Shown: one piece after another, positions 24,770 through 33,135 of the stretch
Layout: each line of letters begins with the position of its first letter
How positions within the stretch are numbered: the first letter of the stretch is position 1
NCBI RefSeq assembly: GCF_902143375.2
Contig: NZ_CABFVA020000034.1
Coordinates: forward strand, 1-40,984
Direction: 5' to 3'
Source: Methylacidimicrobium tartarophylax
Lineage (GTDB): Bacteria > Verrucomicrobiota > Verrucomicrobiia > Methylacidiphilales > Methylacidiphilaceae
Length of the DNA stretch: 40,984 bases
The notes under the pieces: generated by a model
Databases searched by the model: none
What the model saw: only the letters and a program-made list of their open reading frames with translations
What the model was told of the DNA's origin: nothing
Translations under genes and position numbers: made by a program

Positions 24770-25220
24770 AAAGCTCCTTTACCGTGCGGGAGAAACCTGA
24801 AAGGCGGAGGTGCGGGTTGATTTCCGCAAGCGGACCCAGCACAAAACCCCGGCTGATCAGCCGTGGATGCGGCAAGGTCAATTCGGGAGAGTGTCGAACC
24901 AGATCTCCGCAATAGAGGAGATCCAGATCGATCGGGCGAGGCGAGTTCCTCTGCCGCTTTTCGGCAGGCAATCGGCCCGCTCTTCTCTCGAAGGCCAGCA
25001 AAGAAGCCAGAAGATCCTCGGGAGAACCATCCCAGTCGATCTCGGCAACCGCGTTCAAGAACTCGCCGGAATCCGGAGGGCAGTCGACCGGTTCGCTTTT
25101 CCAGAGCGAGGAGCGGAGGAACCGACCGCTCTTTGAGAGATTTCGAAGGAAGGAAAAGGCCTCTTCCATCCTGGCTTCCCGCTCTCCCAGATTGGACCCT
25201 AGGGCAATTCCTGCGCGCAT
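24741..25220 (-). CDS. folK: HPPK, folate pathway pyrophosphokinase
   Basis: Transfers pyrophosphate from ATP to 6-hydroxymethyl-dihydropterin in folate synthesis. The protein has 159 residues from ATG 25220. GIALGSNLGEREARM opens it, and PRPIDLDLLYCGD and LPHPRLISRGFVLGPLAEI are signature motifs. An alternative ATG at 25229 has GGGGG five bases upstream. It overlaps panB by 29 bases. Both products feed the folate-dependent supply for pantothenate synthesis, which may be why they are paired. Confidence 0.95.
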   Translation of the reverse strand: MRAGIALGSNLGEREARMEEAFSFLRNLSKSGRFLRSSLWKSEPVDCPPDSGEFLNAVAEIDWDGSPEDLLASLLAFERRAGRLPAEKRQRNSPRPIDLDLLYCGDLVRHSPELTLPHPRLISRGFVLGPLAEINPHLRLSGFSRTVKELYDRLIQDHS

Positions 25221-25365
25221 GGCGATCATCCGGCCCCCGAACTGCGTCCCGTTTCCTGCCAGAGCATCACTCTCCAAGGCTTGCGAATTTTTTCATCTTG
25301 GGCAAGCTGCTCCGGATGGGAATCTTCGTTTTCTCCTCCGATTCCCACCCATACTCAGACTGCCT

Positions 25366-25410
25366 GTCGCACCAGCGTTCCCCTGCGGCTTGCAAAAGGG
25401 ACTCGGCTGC
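25366..25410 (+). repeat. End fragment of the MITE-like repeat (fragment D)
   Basis: About 45 bp matches one end of copies A/B, including CCCTGCGGCTTGCAAAAGGG against CTCCTGCGGCTTGCAACATG in copy B. It ends a dozen bases before the gmhA ribosome binding site. Only by-eye evidence; a chance match is possible because it is short. Confidence 0.4.
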
Positions 25411-25422
25411 GAGAGGGGTGAC

Positions 25423-26049
25423 GTGAACGAGATTAAATCCATCCTGCGCGCCAGCAAGAGAGAGCTCGAGGAAACGCTGCGTCGGGCGGAAGAAACCTTT
25501 CCCGCTCTGGAGAAGGTTGCCGTCCTTTGCGTCCAGTGCCTGCGACAAGGAGGGACCATCTTTACGGCGGGTAACGGCGGCAGCGCGGCGGACGCACTCC
25601 ATCTCGCCGAAGAACTCGTGGGTCGTTACCGCACGACCCGCGATCCTCTCCCCGCCGTCTCGCTCTGCGCCGATCCGACGGCGCTGACTTGCATCGCGAA
25701 TGATTTCGGCTTTTCCGAGATCTTCTCCCGACCGTTGTCTGCCCTCGCCCGGCCTGGAGATCTCTTTCTCGGTTTTTCGACCAGCGGCTCTTCCGCCAAT
25801 ATCCTTTCGGCACTGCGCCTGGCGAGAAGTCGCTCGATCCGCTCGGCTGCTTTTCTCGGAAAGGACGGGGGTCAGGCCGCTCCGGAGGCGGATGTCTCCT
25901 GGATCGTTCCGAGCCACTCCACGGCACGGATCCAGGAACTCCATACCTGGGGTTTGCACGTCATCCTCGAGTGCGTGGAAAAGGCGATGGGCAACCAAGA
26001 GGAGCCATGGAGATCCAAAGCCAGTCCGGAAAGCAGGGAAGGCGACTGA
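25423..26049 (+). CDS. gmhA: Phosphoheptose isomerase (sedoheptulose-7-phosphate isomerase)
   Basis: SIS-domain enzyme that converts sedoheptulose 7-phosphate to glycero-manno-heptose 7-phosphate for LPS core. The protein has 208 residues. GNGGSAADALHLAEELVGRY, IANDFGFSEIFSRPL, GFSTSGSSANILSALRLAR and ELHTWGLHVILECVEKAMG are signature segments. GTG 25423 has GAGAGGGG five to six bases upstream, and the long N-terminal open frame before it looks spurious. The glycosyltransferase block lies about 4 kb to its left. Its presence implies heptose-containing LPS. Confidence 0.92.
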   Translation: MNEIKSILRASKRELEETLRRAEETFPALEKVAVLCVQCLRQGGTIFTAGNGGSAADALHLAEELVGRYRTTRDPLPAVSLCADPTALTCIANDFGFSEIFSRPLSALARPGDLFLGFSTSGSSANILSALRLARSRSIRSAAFLGKDGGQAAPEADVSWIVPSHSTARIQELHTWGLHVILECVEKAMGNQEEPWRSKASPESREGD

Positions 26050-26073
26050 CGGCGCGAGCAACCCGCAGGGCGG

Positions 26074-26149
<76 letters not shown>

Positions 26150-26231
26150 ATCTCTCCGCCCTTTGTCGGCGGAAGCTGCATTCTCTCGCGAAGGAGAAGA
26201 AAGTCAACGCTCTGCCTCCCCTTCATGCCCG

Positions 26232-27002
26232 CTAGGCGATGCGTGGAGCGCCCAGAAGATTGGAGATCGTAGCGAATTCAAATCCCCGCTCCAAAAGTCC
26301 ATCGAAAATCCGTCCCACCACTTCGGCGGTCTGCAGGTGGAGATCGTGCATGAGCACGATCGATCCTGGATGAGTCTGCGTTAAAACAGTCCCCAAAATT
26401 CGCTCCGTTCCCGGCCGCGCCCAGTCACGTGTGTCGACGCTCCACAAGACCACGCCCAGCCCCTCTTGCGCAGCGAGCGGAGCTTGGACTGGATGGAAGG
26501 AACCGTAGGGCGGTCTCATCCAGCAAGGCCGAAACTTGGTGGCCTGCTCGATTGCCTCCTGTGTCTTCTGGAGTTGCGCCAGAACTTGTGGAGCGGGCAT
26601 TCGTCCGAGTTGGGGATGCGTGTACGAATGGTTGCCGATCTCATGCCCTTCCTCCCGAACGCGACGAGCCAAAGAGGGGGCTGCCGTTACGCGTTGCCCG
26701 ATCATAAAGAAGGTCGCGGAGAGATGCCGTTCTCGAAGAGCGGCCAGCACCTTTTCCGTCACCCCTGGGGTCGGACCGTCGTCAAAGGTGACGGCGACCC
26801 TTCGGCCGAGCCCCGGGCCATGATTGAAAAAGTGAATACCGCCCGCCCCCTGCCCGGCGATCGCGGTGGCGCGCCGGATGCTTTCGGCTCCGGGCCGGCC
26901 GGCGCTCTGCCCGGTCTGAGCAGCCCGACTCAGCGCCGGGGCGGCCATGCCGGCGCTCAAAAGGCCCAGTTTTTGCAAGAAAACGCGGCGAGAAATATCC
27001 AT
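26232..27002 (-). CDS. Tat-exported polysaccharide deacetylase
   Basis: A 256-residue CE4 (NodB) deacetylase. The start MDISRRVFLQKLG carries a twin-arginine motif (SRRVFLQK), and a hydrophobic region with cleavage near ALSRAAQ follows, so export through Tat is likely. The catalytic domain has TFDDGPTPGVT, HSYTHPQL, RPPYGSFHP and IVLMHDLHLQT. CE4 enzymes act on peptidoglycan, chitin oligomers or similar glycans; the substrate here is unknown. The chosen ATG fits the Tat signal; the longer frame runs through the MITE and was rejected. Confidence 0.88.
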   Translation of the reverse strand: MDISRRVFLQKLGLLSAGMAAPALSRAAQTGQSAGRPGAESIRRATAIAGQGAGGIHFFNHGPGLGRRVAVTFDDGPTPGVTEKVLAALRERHLSATFFMIGQRVTAAPSLARRVREEGHEIGNHSYTHPQLGRMPAPQVLAQLQKTQEAIEQATKFRPCWMRPPYGSFHPVQAPLAAQEGLGVVLWSVDTRDWARPGTERILGTVLTQTHPGSIVLMHDLHLQTAEVVGRIFDGLLERGFEFATISNLLGAPRIA

Positions 27003-27372
27003 AGGTAAAGCAGGTGCTGAAAGCGACCGTAACAGGTCCCATCCCTCCTTGGCAATCCCGCTCTCCCCCGCCCGTTTCTCGCTGCCATTTCTCGCAAATT
27101 TCGTGGCCGAGGCGCCGCAAATGGGCTTGGATGCGAGGCGCGGCGCAGGTTTTCCCCCGGAGCTGTATGAGGACAACCTGCAAGGAGGGAAAACCAAGAC
27201 CAACGAAGCAGACGAGCCCATTTTGCAAGCCGCAGGAGAAAGCTTGCGAGAAATGGCGGCCAGGACTGGAGCCTTGCCCGTCGCAACGAGTCTTGGTAGG
27301 TTGCAAGCCACGTTACGACAGGAAAACGACACCAAGTCGGATGCCGCCTAGAGAGCGAAATGAGGCAAAACG
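27003..27372. other. 370-bp divergent intergenic region, half MITE
   Basis: No gene is supported. It holds MITE copy A (27084-27257) between the deacetylase (-) and the citrate synthase (+) genes. The remaining 115 bp before gltA ends in AATGAGGC, with GAGG as a possible Shine-Dalgarno sequence. No strong -35/-10 pair was seen. Confidence 0.6.
27084..27257 (-). repeat. MITE-like repeat, copy A
   Basis: A 174-bp element with terminal inverted repeats: GCCATTTCTCGCAA at the left end and TTGCGAGAAATGGC at the right end. Copy B is the same sequence in opposite orientation with about 14 differences by eye. Open frames run through it in several frames in each copy, and none looks like a gene. No clear target-site duplication is seen. 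Confidence 0.85.
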
Positions 27373-28500
27373 GTGACAGAACAAAAAAATACCAGCGGCC
27401 TGGAAGGAATCACTGCGGGAGAGACTGCTTTAAGCACGGTCGGCAAGGAAGGACTCGACCTAACCTACCGGGGCTATTCCATTCGTGATCTGGCTTCGTC
27501 GTCTTCCTTCGAGGAAGTCCTCTACCTTCTGGTCTACGGAGTTCTGCCGAGTCGGCCGGAGCTGGACCGCTACCGCAATCTGCTGATCTCCCTCCGAGAC
27601 CTGCCGCCGGCGCTGAAGACTATACTGGAGCAGCTTCCTCCCACGGCCAATCCCGTGGACATTCTCCGCACAGGCTGCTCCGCCTTGGGGACCATGGAGC
27701 CGGAAGGGGAAGACCGCGATGCTCACGCCATCGCCGGTCGGCTCTGCGCCTGTTTCCCTTCCATGCTGCTCTATTGGCACCAATTCCATCGGGACGGGAG
27801 GCGGATCGAGACGAGGGCCGAAGAGCATAGAACGGTTGCCGATCAGTTTCTCTACCTATTACGAGGAGAAGCTCCTTCGCCACTGCATGTCCGAGCACTC
27901 GATGCGGCGCTCATTCTTCACGCCGAGCACGAGTTCAATGCGTCGACCTTTACCTGCCGCGTGATCGTTTCCACCCTTTCGGATTTCTATTCCGGCATCA
28001 CCGGAGGAATCGGGGCGTTGCGCGGGCCTTTGCATGGGGGGGCGGACGAGGCGGCGATGATGCTCCTGGAACGCTTTTCCACGCCGGACGAGGCGGAAGC
28101 CGGCATCCGGAAGATGCTCGAGAAGAAAGAAAAAGCCATGGGCTTCGGCCACCGCGTCTATAAAAAAGGAGATCCCCGGGCGCCGATCCTAAAAGCCCTG
28201 GCCAAGCAGCTCGCGCAAGAGGCGGGCGACCGGTCGCTATTCCCGGTCGCAGAGCGAATCGAAAACCTTCTTCTTTCGGAGAAGGGTCTCTATCCCAATG
28301 TGGATTTCTATAGTGCCGTCGTTTACCACTTCCTCGACATTCCCACCTTTTTCTTCACCCCGCTCTTCGTGATTGCCCGAACTTCCGGATGGGCCGCCCA
28401 TATCCTCGAGCAGCGAGCGAACAATCGCCTGATTCGGCCCTTGGCTACCTATATCGGCCCGGCGCCTCGACCGTTTCCGAAGATCGACGAGCGAGGATAG
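27373..28500 (+). CDS. gltA: Citrate synthase / 2-methylcitrate synthase
   Basis: A 375-residue enzyme condensing acetyl- or propionyl-CoA with oxaloacetate. The catalytic triad is H221 in PLHGGAD, H260 in FGHRVYKKGDPRA, and D311 in YPNVDFYSAV; H186 lies in HAEHEFNAS. The N terminus (GITAGETALSTVGKEGLDLTYRGY) is closer to the PrpC-like 2-methylcitrate branch, but prpB and prpD are not nearby, so citrate synthase is the safe call. The start is GTG with GAGG eight bases upstream. Cytosolic TCA-cycle enzyme. Confidence 0.92.
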   Translation: MTEQKNTSGLEGITAGETALSTVGKEGLDLTYRGYSIRDLASSSSFEEVLYLLVYGVLPSRPELDRYRNLLISLRDLPPALKTILEQLPPTANPVDILRTGCSALGTMEPEGEDRDAHAIAGRLCACFPSMLLYWHQFHRDGRRIETRAEEHRTVADQFLYLLRGEAPSPLHVRALDAALILHAEHEFNASTFTCRVIVSTLSDFYSGITGGIGALRGPLHGGADEAAMMLLERFSTPDEAEAGIRKMLEKKEKAMGFGHRVYKKGDPRAPILKALAKQLAQEAGDRSLFPVAERIENLLLSEKGLYPNVDFYSAVVYHFLDIPTFFFTPLFVIARTSGWAAHILEQRANNRLIRPLATYIGPAPRPFPKIDERG

Positions 28501-28569
28501 CGGTCGTTCGGATCCGAGGAAGCCTCTTCGCCCCCGTCAAACGGGACTCGGGTGCGAACTTCATGAGAC

Positions 28570-30591
28570 ATGCAGGTTAATCCGTTCTGGCCAACTTTCG
28601 TCGTCGATCCGCGCAAAATCGACCCGGCATGGCGGCCTCTTTTTTCCGAAGTCCTCCAACGAATCTTAAGCGAATTCGACCACCGCTTCCCAAGGACGGA
28701 AAACTCATGGCCGCCCGGCGGCAATTGGCGGGAGCACCAGCCGCTTCTTCTGGCCGGTTCGAACGCTTCCGGCGGAGGGATGACCACCTTGATTGGAACT
28801 CTTTTTCGGTTGATGGAGGGGAGAGCCTTTCCCTTCTATATCCGCCCCTTCCGCAATCCTCTGGCTCCGTGGAAGGCGCTGCTTCAGGCTTTTGGAATGG
28901 AGCTGTCCCTCCCCGATCGCTCCCGCGCGATCCACCGATGGCCCGAAGAACCGAGCCGGATCCAAGTCTTCGCCAACGAGATTCTCGGATCCCTGGCCAC
29001 GCGGCTCGTTGACCAGGGGAGGATCCGCGACGCCAGGCTGCGCTCGGCCGTTCGCTTTTTGCGTCGCCATCCGTCCAAGGTCTTGCTCGAAGGACTCGTC
29101 CCGGAATGGGTCCAATGGCTCCGCCAAGACTATGCCAGGATCATTCCCTTCGCCGAAGAGTTGCTTTCGGAGCTTGGACTGTTGGGGGATCAGCTCCCCA
29201 ATTGGCTTTGGGCGATTCACGGCTTGGCTGTTCGGACGGAGGATCGAGTCATCCAGGAAGCGTGTCGCCGTTGGATTTTCGGTGAGCCCATCGATTGGTC
29301 GCAGGCGATCCGCGCGAACCTTGCGGTCGCGCCTCGGGAGCAGGCGATGGAAGCTCTTGAGAGTGACGAAGAACTCTGCCGAAGGCATGTCGAGAATCTT
29401 CTCCGACTCAGCAAGCTTTCCAAGCCGTTCCTTCTCGCCTTTGACAACGCGGACGCTTGGGGAGCGGAGCCGGCGTTGGCCGCGTCCGCCGGGGACCTTC
29501 TCCAGGCCCTGAGCGAAGGTCCGCCGGTCTTTGTCTTGCTGGGCGCACGCCTCCCGCATTGGAACACCTCGGTTCTTCCTCACTGGTCCGAAAAGCAGCG
29601 AAGCCTTCTCTCTGCGCCTTTTTTGCTCCGCGAGATCGAGAAATCGGAAGCGGCGGAACTCCTCGAAGCACGACTTTCTCGATTGGGGCGGCGGCGATCG
29701 GCGATCTCTCCCCAGTGGCTCGAAAGCGCTTACCAGAACCGGAGTTCCTTGCCGCCACGCGCTCTGCTCCTTTCCGTTGCCGTTTCCTGGGACCAACAGC
29801 AGTCGGCCGATCCCAATCCCTCTTCGATCGGAACTCGATGGCTCTTCGACGCAAAACTCCAGTGGGAGATCTCCCGCCCGAATCTCCCTTTTGGCTGGAT
29901 CGTGGAATGGGCTTTGTTGCCTCTGGAACCGCCCGCAGACTTTGCCTGGCAAAGAGAAGAGATCCGCCCCTTCACGCTCTTTTGCGCGCGAAGGAGGCAA
30001 TCGGAAGCGGATCTTTTCCTCTTTCCGCAGCCTCAAGCCCGCAGAACCGACGAACGGGCCTTTCTCTCCTACCTCGAAAAGGCAACGGATGCGGCAAAGG
30101 CGGACAGCCGCTCGTTCCAGCCCTATGGGTTGGTTTTCGAACAGGAGGAGCCGCGTGCACTCCCCAGCCGGAACTGGACCGAGCAACGGTCTCCTGGCTT
30201 CTCCCTTCTCCTTCTCTCGGCCAAGGAAATGCTCGACCTGTCCGCCGCCGTCTCTCTCTTGTTTTCCTTTCGCCACGACCCAGGTCTTTCATCGATCGAA
30301 GAAGAGATCCACGAGAGGGCAAAAGGGATTCTCGCTTCCTGGCGCGCCCGACTCCCGATTCCTGACCCCGCTCCTCCGGATCGACACAGATCCGAGAGTC
30401 TCTCCTTGCCGCTCATCGAGTCGATCCGCGACTCGATCCGTGCGAAACAAGTCCTTCCCTTGACGGCGCTCCTCCAGCGCCTTCCTCGACAGGTCGACCG
30501 GGAACAGGCCCTGTCTGCGGCGGCCACCCTCTCCGAAGTCCAAATCCGAACGGGCCCGAAGGGGGAACCCCTCTTTTGCTGGCAATCGTAA
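28570..30591 (+). CDS. AAA/STAND-like ATPase with degenerate Walker A, unknown role
   Basis: A 673-residue protein with a P-loop-like N terminus. NASGGGMTTL (65-74) lines up with GPPGSGKTTL, with Met in place of the Walker A lysine (M71). FLLAFDNADAWG (287-298) fits a Walker B with DxxD-like acid residues, and PVFVLLGARLPHW fits sensor 1. The C terminus (LIESIRDSIRAKQVLPLTALL, IRTGPKGEPLFCW) looks like a winged helix. This arrangement is ORC/Cdc6- or STAND-like. ATP hydrolysis is doubtful. It lies 69 bp after gltA, and is convergent with the TPR gene. I do not recognise the family. Confidence 0.7.
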   Translation: MQVNPFWPTFVVDPRKIDPAWRPLFSEVLQRILSEFDHRFPRTENSWPPGGNWREHQPLLLAGSNASGGGMTTLIGTLFRLMEGRAFPFYIRPFRNPLAPWKALLQAFGMELSLPDRSRAIHRWPEEPSRIQVFANEILGSLATRLVDQGRIRDARLRSAVRFLRRHPSKVLLEGLVPEWVQWLRQDYARIIPFAEELLSELGLLGDQLPNWLWAIHGLAVRTEDRVIQEACRRWIFGEPIDWSQAIRANLAVAPREQAMEALESDEELCRRHVENLLRLSKLSKPFLLAFDNADAWGAEPALAASAGDLLQALSEGPPVFVLLGARLPHWNTSVLPHWSEKQRSLLSAPFLLREIEKSEAAELLEARLSRLGRRRSAISPQWLESAYQNRSSLPPRALLLSVAVSWDQQQSADPNPSSIGTRWLFDAKLQWEISRPNLPFGWIVEWALLPLEPPADFAWQREEIRPFTLFCARRRQSEADLFLFPQPQARRTDERAFLSYLEKATDAAKADSRSFQPYGLVFEQEEPRALPSRNWTEQRSPGFSLLLLSAKEMLDLSAAVSLLFSFRHDPGLSSIEEEIHERAKGILASWRARLPIPDPAPPDRHRSESLSLPLIESIRDSIRAKQVLPLTALLQRLPRQVDREQALSAAATLSEVQIRTGPKGEPLFCWQS

Positions 30592-30600
30592 GAGGGCCCA

Positions 30601-33135
30601 TCAACCGCCTTCCTCAAGGAGAAAGTGATCCCGACGGAGTCGATTGACGGTCTCGTGGAATTCCTCTCGGGTAGGTCCTCCCAACTTTTCCATCTTTCGA
30701 TAAATGGTCACGGCCCCTCTCCAATCCTGAGCCTTTTCCTTGAGCGCAGCAGCCTGAATCCCGGCTTCGATCCGCCAGCGAATCTCCGGGGCGACCCGCT
30801 TTCCTAAACCTTCTTTCGCGACGCCCAGGCGGCCATCCAGGACATCCAGGTAGACCGAGAGGGCGTCTTCTTCGCGTCCTTGCTTTTGCAAACAGACTCC
30901 CAGCTTGAAACCTGCCTCGTCCCGCTCCGCCGGATCGGCCTCCTTTTCTTTCAAGACCGCGGCAAACGCCTTTCCGGCTTCTCCATAGCTCTTTGGCGTT
31001 CCGGAACCCTCTGCGAAGAGGCAGTCCCCCTTTCGCAGCAGGGCCTCGGTTCGGATCGGTCCGGACGAGTTCTCCTCCAAGACCGCATCGAAAAGAATCA
31101 TCGCATTGCCGTATTCCGCCAGCTCCTGATCGATCTTCCCTTGCAAAAGTCTAGCCTCCGCTTTCCACGCTGAACTCTCGGGGATTCGATCCAGCAGGTG
31201 GAGCGCATCCAGAAGGTCATGGCGGCCGACTGCGGCCTTCGCCGCCCAGTAGTAGGCCGAATCCGCCAAGGGGTTCTGGGGGTAGTCCTGGGCGATACGC
31301 TCAAAACCAGCCTGAGCGTCGGCATAATCTTGGGCATTGTAACAAAACTGGGCGGCCCCGAAGAGCGCCTTCGGGGCGAGGGGACCAGCCGCTTTGTTCG
31401 CAGCGAGATCCGCTAACCGCTGCCTTGCCTCGGCATCGGTCAGCCGCCCACTGTGGTTTCCGGCAAAGGCTCCCCGGTAAAGCGCTTCCGGTACCAGCGG
31501 GTCATTGGGGAATTCCTCGACTAGCCGCTCGTAATAGGCAAACGCCCTCGCATCCTCTCCTTCTTCCGCATAGAGGTCGGCGAGCTCCAGAAGGAGCTGC
31601 GGCCGGCTGGATCGCAGCCCTGGCTCTCGCAGGCCTGCTTCCAGCACCCGTTCCGCCTCCCTCGGTCGCCTGACCTCCCGAAGGAGCTCTGCCTCCAGTA
31701 ACAGCAGACGAGACCGCAATGAACTCTGGGGAAAACGCTCGACAAAGATCGTTTTTGTCTTTTCGAACTCCTCAAGCCGCTTTTCCCGTGCCAAGGCGAT
31801 CAGACGATTGTAGAGGCTTTCCTCCGGGAAAACGGCGGCTCCCTCCGCCAAGTGAAAACTCTCCTCGGCAGAAGCCGCGTTCCCTCGAACCAGAGCAATC
31901 TCGCCCAAGCGAAAGGCGGCATAGGGCGCCAAAACCCCGCCCCCCTTCTCGACCAGAAGAAGGGATCGCGCCGCAGCATCCCAGGCTTCATCCTCTTGAT
32001 ACATCCGGCCAAGCGCATAACGGATCGCCGAGCCCGACTCGGGTCCAAGCTTCCGGCGAGCGGTTTCTTCCAGGAGAGCTTCCGCCCCTTCCCTATCGCC
32101 GCTTCGACTGCGCGCCTGCGCCATGGCGAAAGCAAGCCGCGCTTCCCATTCGCGGCCGTTCCTGCCCTGCTGCATCTCGCCCAGTTTCCTTTCCGCCTCG
32201 GGAAGGAGCTGGAGAGACGCCGCACTCTCCAAATAGCGCTCGCTGATCCGGAGCCAAAGACTCCCCTTCTCCTCGAACGCAAGCGCTCTTTCCAGGGCGG
32301 CCATCGCCTTGGCGCTCTCGCCCAGCTTCTCATACGCCTCGCCCAACCCTAGATAGGTCTGCACCAGAAGCTCCCTTGGGCATCTCGCTGTCCTGGCCAC
32401 CGCCTCATAGAGGGAAATCGCTTGAGCGGGATCGTCCGCTCGATGAAGCTCCGCCAGCCAAAAACGCGCCTCGCAGAGAGCGTCTTCCATCCGGTCTTCC
32501 CCTTGAATCAGTTGACCGAATCGTGCCTCCGCTTCCTCACGCCGTCCCAGGGAGAGGGCCATCCGAGCTTGGAGGAGAAGGGCTCGCGTCTGCGTCTCAC
32601 CCGCAGAACCATGAGCGAGAGTTTCCAACACCGATTCCGCCTCCTGCACTTTCCCCGCGCGCCACAAGCACCAACCAAGAGCGAGCTGCGCCCTTTGCGT
32701 CAGCGGCCCTGCCGGAAGTCTGGCCAGAGAAGCACGGTAGTCCTGAATCGCTTCCGACCATCGTTGCAAAGCGCAAAGACATTCGGCTCGCCAGAAAAGA
32801 GCCTCTCCCGCCGCGGCTTTCGGCAGCCGAGCTCGGATCAGTGGAGCCAGTCGTTCCTCCGCCGCCCGGTAACGGCCAAGGAAGTAGAGCGCTTTCCCCT
32901 CGAGAAGACTCGCGCTCGAGGTGAGGGAGCTATCGGGGAAATGCTTCCGAAAGCCCTCGACCTCCTGGACGCAGCGCTCGCAAAGCCCATCCTCGAATGC
33001 GGTGAGAGCCGGCGCCAGCGCCTCCTCTTGGGCAACGGCTTCATGGAGTCCGCCGACCCAGAAAAGGAAGCCCAGGGAGATCCCAAGACGGGCTATTCCG
33101 AAGCCGCTTCTCTTGAGCGATCGTTCTCCCCTCAT
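30601..33135 (-). CDS. Secreted tetratricopeptide-repeat protein
   Basis: An 844-residue protein with an N-terminal hydrophobic stretch (about 14-34, ending HEAVAQEE), so it is likely periplasmic or exported. Many TPR-like repeats follow, for example LFWRAECLCALQRWSEAIQDY, AAFRLGEIALVRGNAASAEE and SAYYWAAKAAVGRHDLLDAL. Its repeats resemble those of BamD/YbgF-type proteins, but no PDZ, lipobox or enzymatic domain is visible. The ATG overlaps the uvrA stop by 4 bases (ATGA), so it is translationally coupled to uvrA, which is functionally surprising. Function unknown; scaffolding is likely. Confidence 0.8.
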   Translation of the reverse strand: MRGERSLKRSGFGIARLGISLGFLFWVGGLHEAVAQEEALAPALTAFEDGLCERCVQEVEGFRKHFPDSSLTSSASLLEGKALYFLGRYRAAEERLAPLIRARLPKAAAGEALFWRAECLCALQRWSEAIQDYRASLARLPAGPLTQRAQLALGWCLWRAGKVQEAESVLETLAHGSAGETQTRALLLQARMALSLGRREEAEARFGQLIQGEDRMEDALCEARFWLAELHRADDPAQAISLYEAVARTARCPRELLVQTYLGLGEAYEKLGESAKAMAALERALAFEEKGSLWLRISERYLESAASLQLLPEAERKLGEMQQGRNGREWEARLAFAMAQARSRSGDREGAEALLEETARRKLGPESGSAIRYALGRMYQEDEAWDAAARSLLLVEKGGGVLAPYAAFRLGEIALVRGNAASAEESFHLAEGAAVFPEESLYNRLIALAREKRLEEFEKTKTIFVERFPQSSLRSRLLLLEAELLREVRRPREAERVLEAGLREPGLRSSRPQLLLELADLYAEEGEDARAFAYYERLVEEFPNDPLVPEALYRGAFAGNHSGRLTDAEARQRLADLAANKAAGPLAPKALFGAAQFCYNAQDYADAQAGFERIAQDYPQNPLADSAYYWAAKAAVGRHDLLDALHLLDRIPESSAWKAEARLLQGKIDQELAEYGNAMILFDAVLEENSSGPIRTEALLRKGDCLFAEGSGTPKSYGEAGKAFAAVLKEKEADPAERDEAGFKLGVCLQKQGREEDALSVYLDVLDGRLGVAKEGLGKRVAPEIRWRIEAGIQAAALKEKAQDWRGAVTIYRKMEKLGGPTREEFHETVNRLRRDHFLLEEGG

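Noticed and set aside
28705-30276. A 523-codon frame opposite the ATPase-like gene
   Set aside because: Composition is typical of an antisense shadow (Arg, Gln, Gly rich) and it has no motifs; the plus strand has recognisable P-loop, Walker B and winged-helix features.
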